This document shows positions 1 through 6,134 of a DNA stretch of 6,385 bases, in pieces. The notes under the pieces were generated by a model. It saw only the letters and a list, made by a program, of their open reading frames with translations. It did no database searches and had not been told where the DNA came from. Origin of the DNA: Chloroflexota bacterium (lineage in GTDB: Bacteria; Chloroflexota; Anaerolineae; Aggregatilineales; UBA3940); NCBI GenBank assembly GCA_011051745.1, contig DRKO01000029.1:1-6385 (forward strand), written 5' to 3'. A program made the translations under genes and the position numbers. The first letter of the stretch is position 1. Every line of letters begins with the position of its first letter.

Positions 1-91
1 CTCCCTCTCTCTCACTTCTCCCTCCTTCCCTTCCCCCCAGTCTACCTCTTTCACCCACAAAGTTGAAATGCACCCGGAATCTGTGATCGAC
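1..91. other. Non-coding upstream region with polypyrimidine tract
   Basis: No convincing gene is seen here. Positions 1-38 hold a single purine (A14), and the pyrimidine bias continues to about 58 with a few interruptions. The complementary strand is therefore purine-rich with several GGAGG-like strings, but no start codon and reading frame follow them convincingly. The remainder leads into the promoter at 92-120. It may be the end of an intergenic spacer whose neighbouring gene lies outside the window. Confidence 0.5.
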
Positions 92-120
92 TTGACAGGA
101 TCGCAGAGGGCGACTAAGAT
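92..120 (+). promoter_or_regulatory. Sigma70-type promoter of the ribozyme/GOGAT operon
   Basis: A perfect -35 hexamer TTGACA (92-97) is separated by 17 nt from TAAGAT (115-120), which matches the -10 consensus at 4 of 6 positions. A transcript would start near 127. This places the whole ribozyme (219-438) inside a leader of about 570 nt ahead of the first CDS. An imperfect inverted repeat, TGTGATC (82-88) and GATCGCA (99-105), brackets the -35 box and could be an operator. Confidence 0.7.
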
Positions 121-188
121 ACTGCACAATATCGCAGGCCCGGAGGGGAAAGGAGCGAAACAGGCGAACGAAGCGAGATAAACCGAAA

Positions 189-209
189 CCAATCAACAGG
201 TTTGATTGG
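189..209 (+). other. Leader hairpin just 5' of the ribozyme
   Basis: CCAATCAA (189-196) and TTGATTGG (202-209) form a perfect 8-bp stem with a 5-nt loop, ten bases before the predicted cleavage site at 219/220. It would stay on the 5' cleavage fragment. It may insulate the ribozyme from upstream RNA; no specific function is shown. Confidence 0.5.
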
Positions 210-218
210 GGGGAACAC

Positions 219-438
219 AGCGCCAGGCCCCCGCATCGGCGGGGGTGACGAGGATGGAGGTTCCTCGCCGCAGGGCGAGGCTAATCCCGGAACCGGGTTC
301 ACAGTCCGGCCCCTCCGGGAGAAAATCGAGAGATCGGCGGATGCCTCCCAGGGTGATCACGCCCTGAGTTCTTCCCCTTAAAAGCGGTACGACAAAGCGG
401 GCGGGTGACCGTCCGACAAAACGTATCGCAGTGATCAC
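219..438 (+). ncRNA. glmS ribozyme (glucosamine-6-phosphate-activated self-cleaving riboswitch)
   Basis: The RNA matches the glmS ribozyme core. The cleavage site is A219|GCGCC. P1 is CCCCCGC (228-234) with GCGGGGG (239-245), loop ATCG. The conserved TGACGAGG (246-253), which carries the catalytic guanine in known examples, follows. P2 is GGAGG (256-260) with CCTCC (344-348). P2.2 is CGCC (221-224) with GGCG (336-339), inside the conserved TCGGCGGATGCCTCC. P3 is CAGGG (349-353) with CCCTG (362-366); its loop TGATCAC (354-360) can form the P3.1 pseudoknot with GTGATCA (431-437). P4 is GCGGTACG (384-391) with CGTATCGC (422-429). P4.1 is CGGGCGG (398-404) with CCGTCCG (409-415), capped by a GTGA loop and followed by conserved GACAAA (415-420). 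About 60 nt (roughly 263-322) are inserted inside P2 relative to Bacillus ribozymes. In known cases GlcN6P acts as cofactor and cleavage destabilises the downstream glmS mRNA. Here the downstream genes are glutamate-synthase-like, not glmS. Confidence 0.93.
263..320 (+). other. Peripheral extension inserted in the ribozyme P2 domain
   Basis: In Bacillus glmS ribozymes only a short stretch separates the 5' strand of P2 from the conserved UCGGCGG. Here two extra structured elements intervene. One is a perfect 7-bp hairpin, CCTCGCC (263-269) with GGCGAGG (274-280) and loop GCAG. The other is an arm closed by TCCCGG (285-290) and CCGGGA (315-320), with CCGG (293-296) able to pair with CCGG (306-309) inside. 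Canonical sequence resumes at ATCGAGA (325-331). The core strands on both sides are intact, so the insertion need not disrupt the active site. Confidence 0.65.
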
Positions 439-695
439 GGCAGGTTTGCATCATGCCGTGCCGGTGGCGCAGCAGGCGTGCCACGTACTTCGCCGCATCG
501 TCGGCCCATTAAGAGCATGCCAGACTTTTCCCATGCCTTCTGCGGGCGATCCCCTCGCAGAGGGTTCACCTGCTGCGTGCCATCCCGAAAAACACGATTC
601 GAATAAGACAGACCCACCGCCTGCCGGTGCACCCTGTCTGTTGCGTGCGGTGTGCCGGTTGCGGTTGCTGATTTATTGATTGCCGAGGGAAAACC
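439..695 (+). promoter_or_regulatory. Structured 5'UTR spacer between ribozyme and first CDS
   Basis: I see no credible gene in these 257 nt. The segment holds several stem-loops: CACGGCA (436-442) with TGCCGTG (454-460); GTGGCGC (464-470) with GC and GCCAC (476-484, two-base bulge); an 11-bp stem with one bulge between 536-546 and 553-564; and ACAGAC (608-613) with GTCTGT (636-641), enclosing CACCG (615-619) with CGGTG (625-629). None is followed by a T-run, so these are not classical terminators. CCCTCG (552-557), inside the third hairpin, is complementary to CGAGGG (684-689), which overlaps the Shine-Dalgarno sequence of the first CDS. A second, translational control layer is possible but unproven. 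Confidence 0.45.
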
Positions 696-3176
696 ATGAG
701 CACTTCAGGCCGCTACCACATCGAGACCCGTCCCGCTCCCCCGCCGGAGCGGGGCTATCCGGCCCGTTTTGAGCTGACCGAAATGGGCCACTACGTCAAG
801 TACGGGCACCCCGTCTTCGCCGGAACTTCACAGCGCGGCGATGACTACTGGACGGCTGAGATCATCACCCAGACCTGGTATCAGGCCGAGACGGGCCGCA
901 TCCCGATCTCTGGCGCCGGATACGGCGGCAAGTTCGCCGGAGAGGGCTTCGAGGGCATCTGGCTGGACATGAGCGAGATCGTCCGCCCCACTCGCGACGG
1001 CATTCACGGGCGGGAGACCATCTCAACCCGCGTTGAGCTGGGAGCCGCGATCCCCGCGCTGGAGTTCGGCCCGGACGGGCGGTTGCTCTCCGGGATGCCC
1101 GCCTGGGTCAGCCTGCCCATCCCCGTCATCTTCAACCCCCTGCCGATGCCGCTGCCGGGCCGGGGGACGCGGCTGGCCGTCGCGCGGGCGGCGCGTGAAC
1201 TGGGCACGCTTGCCCTGTGGGAGCCGGACGACTCCGGCGACGATGTGGCGGAGTACGGGCCTGCGCTGGCCGTGCGGCTTCCGGCGGGGGCGCTCGACCG
1301 TGTGCCGGAGGGCTGGCAGCCCCGCTACGTCGAGATTGAGGACGCGCCGGAGCGGACGCCTGAGTCGGTCAGGCTGGCGGGTGAGCGCTGGCCGGAGGCG
1401 GTGATCGGGGCGCGGCTGGAACTCTCACCGGAGGCCGCCGGAGTCGCCGCTGGATGGGTCAGAGAGGGAGTGCGTGTGATCCATCTCTACGCTGACGATG
1501 TGGGGCGTGACAGAGCCGGACGCCCGCTCCCTGAGGCCATCCGCGAGGTGCATACCCGACTGGTGGAAGAGTCCCTGCGTGACCGTGTCACGCTGATCGT
1601 GAGCGGCGGCATCGCTGCTGCCGAGCATGTCGCCAAGTCCATCGCCTGCGGGGCTGATCTGGTAGCGATTGACTTCGTGATCATCGTGGCCTGGGGGTCA
1701 TCGCTGTGGGCCGACAGGGGGCCTTCTCCGGCGGAGGATGAGAACTTCGATGCGGAGTGGGGCGCTCAGCGGCTCGTCAACCTGATGAACGCCTGGCGTG
1801 ACCAGCTTCTTGAGGCGCTGGGCGCGATGGGGATGCGCGAGGTGCGTCGCCTGCGCGGCGAGGTAGGCCGCACGATCTGGCATAAGAGCGAGGAGGCGGC
1901 CTTCCGTGAGCGGCTGGGTGGCAGTGCCCCGCTTTCGGCCTACCGGCGGCTGCCGCAACCGGATGGTGGCGAGGGCGACTATCGCTGGCCGGTCTGGCTG
2001 CTGCTCTCCACTCAGCAACAGGCCCGCACCGGCGAGCCGCCCGGCCCCGACCTGGAGTACCGGGTCGGTGATTCGGATGGCGGGTTTGATCGGCTGGCCT
2101 TTGCCTTTGAACTGGAAACCGATCCGCGCGAGCTACCGGTCGCCGATCCGGCGGATTTCGACATGACGCTGCCGCTCAACCGCCGCGATGATGGGCGGCC
2201 TGACCTGCGCCTGAGCGTGCCCTGGTATGGGGCCGGAATGTCCTACGGGAGCATCAGCCTGCCGGTGATGCTGGCCCGCGTGCTGGCGGCCCGCGCCCTC
2301 GGTACGCTGATCTCGACCGGTGAGGGCGGCTACCCCGACGAACTGGAGCCATACGCCGACTACATCATCACGCAGGTGGCGACGGGGCTATTCGGCGTCA
2401 GCGAGGCGACGCTCCAGCGCGCCCCCATGATCGAGATCAAGTACGCGCAGGGGGCCAAGCCGGGCCTCGGCGGCCACCTGCTGGGCAATAAGAACACCGA
2501 ATCGGTTGCCCGCATTCGGGAAGCGGTGCAGGGCACGTCTCTTTTCTCCCCCTTCCCGTTCCACAGCGTTTACTCGGTGGAGGATCACCGGAAGCATGTG
2601 GACTGGCTCAAGCAGGTGAACCCGCAGGCGTTGATCAGCGTCAAGGTCTCCACCCCCACCGATGTGGACATGGTGGCGGTCGGGTCGTACTACGCCGGGG
2701 CGCACATCATCCATCTGGACGGGGCCTACGGCGGCACGGGCGCGGCCCCGGAGATCGCCAAGAAGAACATCGCGATGCCGATTGAGTACGCGCTCCCGAA
2801 AGTACACCGCTTTCTGGTTGAGGAGGGCATCCGCGATGAAGTGACGCTGATGGCCTCCGGCGGGCTGCGCACCGCCTGGGATGTCGCCAAGGCAATTGCG
2901 CTGGGGGCCGACGGCGCGATCCTGGGCACGGCGGAACTGGTCGCGATCGGGTGTATCCGCATCGCGCAGTGCGAGAAGGGGCTGGGCTGTCCCTTCGGGA
3001 TCACGACGACCGATCCGGAGCATGCGAAGAAGATCAACGCGGAGGAAAGCGGGCGGAGGATCGTCCGTATGTACACCGCCTGGCTGTGGCAACTGGCTGG
3101 CATTCTGGATCGGCTGGGCATGACTTCGATCAGCGAGCTACGGGGCCGCAGCGATCTGCTGGTTTATCTGGAGTAG
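696..3176 (+). CDS. gltB: Glutamate-synthase FMN/3Fe-4S subunit with tandem (one degenerate) barrel domains
   Basis: This 826-residue protein carries the synthase domain of GOGAT, which reduces 2-iminoglutarate, made from 2-oxoglutarate and ammonia, to glutamate. The catalytic barrel spans about residues 460-826. It shows GMSYGSIS (514-521), GEGGYP, AQGAKPGLGG (584-593, within 582-599), the HLDGAYGGTGAAP segment (673-685) and an FMN-phosphate-type ASGG...GADG stretch (720-740). C753, C759 and C765 lie in CIRIAQCEKGLGC, a C-x5-C-x5-C version of the GltB 3Fe-4S motif, whose usual spacing is C-x5-C-x4-C. Residues 1 to about 395 resemble a second, degenerate barrel without these cysteines or the AQGAKPG loop. 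The protein has no glutaminase or GXGXG domain; the next gene supplies both. ATG 696 is preceded by GAGGGA (685-690) and by an in-frame TGA at 669-671 with no ATG/GTG/TTG between, which fixes the start. No signal peptide is seen; a cytoplasmic location is expected. The electron donor (ferredoxin or NADPH via another subunit) cannot be told. The symbol is by domain similarity only. Confidence 0.9.
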   Translation: MSTSGRYHIETRPAPPPERGYPARFELTEMGHYVKYGHPVFAGTSQRGDDYWTAEIITQTWYQAETGRIPISGAGYGGKFAGEGFEGIWLDMSEIVRPTRDGIHGRETISTRVELGAAIPALEFGPDGRLLSGMPAWVSLPIPVIFNPLPMPLPGRGTRLAVARAARELGTLALWEPDDSGDDVAEYGPALAVRLPAGALDRVPEGWQPRYVEIEDAPERTPESVRLAGERWPEAVIGARLELSPEAAGVAAGWVREGVRVIHLYADDVGRDRAGRPLPEAIREVHTRLVEESLRDRVTLIVSGGIAAAEHVAKSIACGADLVAIDFVIIVAWGSSLWADRGPSPAEDENFDAEWGAQRLVNLMNAWRDQLLEALGAMGMREVRRLRGEVGRTIWHKSEEAAFRERLGGSAPLSAYRRLPQPDGGEGDYRWPVWLLLSTQQQARTGEPPGPDLEYRVGDSDGGFDRLAFAFELETDPRELPVADPADFDMTLPLNRRDDGRPDLRLSVPWYGAGMSYGSISLPVMLARVLAARALGTLISTGEGGYPDELEPYADYIITQVATGLFGVSEATLQRAPMIEIKYAQGAKPGLGGHLLGNKNTESVARIREAVQGTSLFSPFPFHSVYSVEDHRKHVDWLKQVNPQALISVKVSTPTDVDMVAVGSYYAGAHIIHLDGAYGGTGAAPEIAKKNIAMPIEYALPKVHRFLVEEGIRDEVTLMASGGLRTAWDVAKAIALGADGAILGTAELVAIGCIRIAQCEKGLGCPFGITTTDPEHAKKINAEESGRRIVRMYTAWLWQLAGILDRLGMTSISELRGRSDLLVYLE

Positions 3177-3188
3177 CGGGAGGAAGAC

Positions 3189-5840
3189 ATGACTATCGCA
3201 ACACGGTCATTTGCAGAGCGAATCATAGGCGCACGGCGAGAACTGGTTGCGGGAATCCCCCTTTCTGCACGCACAGCCGGGGCCGCCGAGGGCGGATGTG
3301 GAGTGCTGGGGCTGGCTTCCAGTATGCCGATTGCCGGGCGGCACGTGCTGGCCGCCTCTGCCCAGATGCACAACCGGGGCAACGGCAAGGGCGGCGGGAT
3401 TGCGATGGCGGGGCTTGATCCGGCCCGGATGCGCGTGGACGCCGGAACGCTCAGAACGCATTACCTGCTCCAGATCGCGCTGCTGGACCCGCAGGCGCGG
3501 AAAGAGGTGGAAGAGCGATTCATCATGCCGCACTTCGACGTGGCGCAGGGATACGAGATCGAGCGGGTGGACGATGTTCGGGAGGTCGAGGGGCTGGAAG
3601 TGCGTCCGCCGGACGTGTGGCGCTACTTTGTGCGCGTCAGGCCGGAGGTGCTGGCCCGTTTCGCCGGAGAGCACGATCTGGAAGACCTCCCGCCGCGCAA
3701 AGTCGAGGATGAGTTCGTGTATCAGAACTCGTTCCGCTTGAACCGGGCTTTCTACGCCAGTCTGGGAGAGAAGCGGGCCTTTGTCCTCTCGCATGCGCGC
3801 GACCTGATCATCCTCAAGATCGTGGGCTACGCCGAGCAGGTGGTCGAGTATTACCGGCTGGAGGATCAGACGGCCCGCGTGTGGATCGCCCATCAGCGCT
3901 ACCCGACCAAGGGGCGGGTCTGGCATCCGGGCGGGGCGCATCCCTTCATCGGGATGAACGAGGCGCTGGTGCACAACGGCGACTTTGCCAACTACCACGC
4001 GGTGAGCGAGTATCTGCGTCAGCGCAACATTGCCCCCCTGTTCCTGACCGATACCGAGGTGGGGGTGCAGCTCTTTGACCTGTTCGACCGGGTGTACGAC
4101 TACCCGCTCGAGGTGACGCTGGAGGCGATGGCCCCGACCACCGAGTTTGATTACCTGATGCTCCCGCCGGAGAAGCAGGCCCTCTACCGGGCGGTGCAGG
4201 CCGCGCATCTGCACGGTTCCCCCGATGGCCCCTGGTTCTTCATCGTGGCGCGGTCACGGCCCGACGAGGATCGGGTGGAATTGATCGGCATCACCGATAC
4301 CAGCATGTTGCGCCCGCAGGTCTTCGCCCTCTATGAGAACCGGCCTGCCGACGGCGGGCCGCCCGTCCGGATCGGCCTGATCGCCTCCGAGCGGCAGGCG
4401 ATCAACGCCTGCCTGCGCTCCATCGCGGCTGAGGATGAACGAGTCCAGCCGCTCGCCGATGCCTACTGGGTGGCACGCGGTGGATCACACACCGACGGCG
4501 GGGCGTTCATCTTCTCCGCGTCGGCGGAGGGCGATCTGACCTGCGCCAGCAAGTTCGGGACGCCGGTCACGCTGCCTGCGGACCGTGAGCACGTCAACCG
4601 CGCCACGCTCAACCCGGAGGGCGCGACGGAGCGCTTCCGCAGGCAGTGGGCGGAGCTGGTCTACCGGGCCTTTGATGACGGCGGCGCGCCCTCGCTGCTT
4701 CCGTGGATGCGCCCTCTGCTGCGTGAGGCGAACTGGGATGAGCTCGCCTGGGGGCTGGGGTGGCTGCGGAGCTTTGGCGGGGGCGGCGATGCGGAGTGGG
4801 ACTTCGCCCGCGAGACGCTGACGCTGCTCCGTGACCGCCGGGCCGACACGGGCACTAAGAAACGCGCTTCGGTGCTGGCGCTGGTGGATGAGAGCCTGAG
4901 CGCCCTCTTTGGCGATGTGCCCGCGCTCACCGACGGGGAGGCCGGAAGCCTCACCCGTGTGCGGCGGCTGACGTGGGGCCTGCGGGAGGCGCTCCGGCCA
5001 CCGGAGGGGGAGGAGAGTACGCTGGTGGTGGACGTGCTGGGCTTCCCGCCGGAAGGGGACGAGAGCGCCGCTCGCTGGCTGGTGATCGCCCATCAGATGG
5101 GCTGGCGACGCCTGATCGCGTACAACTGGCGCGGGGGCCGCTTCGCCGGATGCGGGCTTGGCCCCGACTCGGAGGGGGCGCGGCTTGATCTCTACGGCGA
5201 CGTGGGCGACTATGCCGCCTCCGGGCTGGACGGCGCGGAAGTCCATCTGCACGGCGACGGGCAGGATCAACTCGGGCAGGTCATGCGGCGCGGCAGGCTG
5301 GTGATTCACGGGGACGTGGGCCAGACCTTCCTCTACGGGGCCAAAGGGGGCGAGATTTACGTGCTCGGTTCGGCAGCCGGACGCCCTCTGATCAACGCCG
5401 TTGGGCGGCCAAAGGCCATCATCAACGGGACCTGCCTTGACTATCTGGCTGAGTCCTTCATGGCGGGCAACCCGCTTGACGGCGGCGGCTTCGTGATCCT
5501 GAACGGGATCACGCTTGATGAGAGGGGGCGCGTCGTCCCGCTTGAGTCGCCTTACCCCGGCGGGAACCTGCTCTCGCTGGCCTCCGGCGGGGCGATCTAC
5601 CTCCGCGACCCGCATCACATCGTGCGGGAGGAGCAGCTAAACGGGGGCGCGTTCCTGCCGCTCAGCGGCGAGGACTGGGCGCTGATCGAGCCGTATCTGC
5701 GGGAGAACGAGCGGTTGTTCGGCATCTCTCTGGAAGACCTGCTGACGGTGGACGGGGAGCAGCGGGAACCGGCGGAGGTGTATCGGAAGGTCGGCGTGGC
5801 GGAGGCAAACGCGCTCCTGAGCGAGGCGGAAAACCGGTAG
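3189..5840 (+). CDS. Glutamate-synthase glutaminase subunit: class II glutamine amidotransferase plus GXGXG domain
   Basis: This 883-residue protein should hydrolyse glutamine and pass ammonia to the FMN subunit encoded just upstream. The class II amidotransferase domain covers about residues 37-430. The likely nucleophile is C37 in GGCGVLG, with HNRGNG (61-66), HQRYPTKG (235-242) and the substrate-loop motif HNGDF (262-266). C37 is not N-terminal, so a 36-residue propeptide would have to be removed, as is known for GltB proteins. The middle region (430-610) is not recognised. Residues 611-775 form a GXGXG/beta-helix module with GCGLGPDSEGARLDLYGD and repeated HGD/GDVG turns. A conserved-looking tail with RDPHHIV and ENERLFGI follows. 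There are no SIS sugar-isomerase domains, so it is not GlmS. The 12-nt gap after the first gene and the strong GGGAGGA (3178-3184) before the ATG indicate an operon. Both genes lie in the same frame, separated by one UAG. Confidence 0.9.
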   Translation: MTIATRSFAERIIGARRELVAGIPLSARTAGAAEGGCGVLGLASSMPIAGRHVLAASAQMHNRGNGKGGGIAMAGLDPARMRVDAGTLRTHYLLQIALLDPQARKEVEERFIMPHFDVAQGYEIERVDDVREVEGLEVRPPDVWRYFVRVRPEVLARFAGEHDLEDLPPRKVEDEFVYQNSFRLNRAFYASLGEKRAFVLSHARDLIILKIVGYAEQVVEYYRLEDQTARVWIAHQRYPTKGRVWHPGGAHPFIGMNEALVHNGDFANYHAVSEYLRQRNIAPLFLTDTEVGVQLFDLFDRVYDYPLEVTLEAMAPTTEFDYLMLPPEKQALYRAVQAAHLHGSPDGPWFFIVARSRPDEDRVELIGITDTSMLRPQVFALYENRPADGGPPVRIGLIASERQAINACLRSIAAEDERVQPLADAYWVARGGSHTDGGAFIFSASAEGDLTCASKFGTPVTLPADREHVNRATLNPEGATERFRRQWAELVYRAFDDGGAPSLLPWMRPLLREANWDELAWGLGWLRSFGGGGDAEWDFARETLTLLRDRRADTGTKKRASVLALVDESLSALFGDVPALTDGEAGSLTRVRRLTWGLREALRPPEGEESTLVVDVLGFPPEGDESAARWLVIAHQMGWRRLIAYNWRGGRFAGCGLGPDSEGARLDLYGDVGDYAASGLDGAEVHLHGDGQDQLGQVMRRGRLVIHGDVGQTFLYGAKGGEIYVLGSAAGRPLINAVGRPKAIINGTCLDYLAESFMAGNPLDGGGFVILNGITLDERGRVVPLESPYPGGNLLSLASGGAIYLRDPHHIVREEQLNGGAFLPLSGEDWALIEPYLRENERLFGISLEDLLTVDGEQREPAEVYRKVGVAEANALLSEAENR

Positions 5841-5850
5841 TGGACGGCGA

Positions 5851-5899
5851 TCAATTCGCCTCTGGCGAATTGATTCAGGAGATTTGCCCTGCGGGCAAA
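5851..5899. repeat. Pair of tight hairpins after the operon
   Basis: TCAATTCGCC (5851-5860) and GGCGAATTGA (5864-5873) form a perfect 10-bp stem with a 3-nt TCT loop. TTTGCCC (5883-5889) and GGGCAAA (5893-5899) form a perfect 7-bp stem with a TGC loop. They begin 10 nt after the stop codon of the glutaminase gene. Neither is followed by a T-run, so they are not standard intrinsic terminators. They may protect the 3' end of the operon mRNA or belong to a dispersed palindromic repeat family. GCCCTGCGG of the second also occurs, in reverse complement, in the ribozyme insertion hairpin (263-280). Confidence 0.55.
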
Positions 5900-6011
5900 C
5901 TCCACGAGCAGAGGGCAGATGGCGGAGGGCCTATAGCCTATGGCGTGTGGGTCACCCTCTCCCCGTCCCTCCCCCGCAATGCAGGGGAGGCGATAAATGA
6001 GGCGGCGGGGA
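5900..6011. other. Intergenic, repeat-like segment
   Basis: No credible gene is seen. The stretch contains a short near-tandem GCCTATA/GCCTATG and a pyrimidine-rich run (about 5954-5975). CCTCCCC (5968-5974) pairs with GGGGAGG (5984-5990) across a 9-nt loop. This C-rich composition with hairpins is the kind of dispersed intergenic sequence common in some Chloroflexota genomes (an inference from memory, not a search). Confidence 0.4.
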
Positions 6012-6019
6012 GAACGGGA

Positions 6020-6048
6020 TTTTTCCCTGTTCAGGGGTGGTTTATAAT
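6020..6048 (+). promoter_or_regulatory. Candidate promoter for the small membrane protein
   Basis: TATAAT (6043-6048) is a perfect -10 box. The best-placed -35, TTTTTC (6020-6025) at 17-nt spacing, is weak. A transcript would begin near 6055 and carry an 80-nt leader. That leader includes a G/C stem, GCCGGGG (6074-6080) with CCCCGGC (6095-6101). The promoter would make the last gene a unit separate from the glutamate synthase operon. Confidence 0.45.
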
Positions 6049-6073
6049 GAGGGTAACCGGATGAATAACGATG

Positions 6074-6101
6074 GCCGGGGGGCAGGGTAAGCCGCCCCGG
6101 C
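6074..6101 (+). other. 5'UTR stem-loop ahead of the small membrane protein
   Basis: GCCGGGG (6074-6080) pairs with CCCCGGC (6095-6101) in a 7-bp G/C stem. It lies between the candidate transcription start near 6055 and the GGAGAG ribosome binding site (6123-6128), and it does not cover that site. No function is assigned. Confidence 0.35.
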
Positions 6102-6134
6102 ACAGGCCCTGAGCCACTCCCCGGAGAGAATCCC

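Noticed and set aside
286..300. tRNA T-arm-like GAACCGGGTTC
   Set aside because: There is no acceptor, D or anticodon arm at tRNA spacing; the segment belongs to the ribozyme insertion.
431..679. 82-codon open frame on + between ribozyme and first CDS
   Set aside because: It starts inside the ribozyme P3.1 strand, has no ribosome binding site, resembles no known protein, and overlaps strong RNA hairpins.
439..695. A glutamine (glnA-type) riboswitch upstream of the glutamate synthase genes
   Set aside because: I looked for its conserved internal-loop sequences and did not find them; only unassigned hairpins are visible.
2388..5618. Long antisense open frames (2388-3092, 3207-4214, 4485-5618)
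   Set aside because: They mirror the high-GC codon bias of the two real genes, and their predicted proteins are low-complexity and rich in R, P and H.
3189..5840. Reading the second CDS as GlmS because of the glmS ribozyme and the amidotransferase domain
   Set aside because: It shares the class II glutaminase fold but has a GXGXG beta-helix where GlmS has two SIS sugar-isomerase domains, and its partner is an FMN synthase subunit.
5851..5899. Rho-independent terminator after the operon
   Set aside because: The stems are strong, but neither is followed by a run of T on either strand.
6012..6032. GAACGGGA/TCCCTGTTC hairpin as a terminator
   Set aside because: It has one bulge and no following T-tract, and it overlaps the candidate -35 region of the downstream gene.
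5840..6064. 74-codon open frame on + after the operon
   Set aside because: Its start overlaps the previous stop codon and it runs through palindromes and repeat-like sequence. The translation shows no domain.
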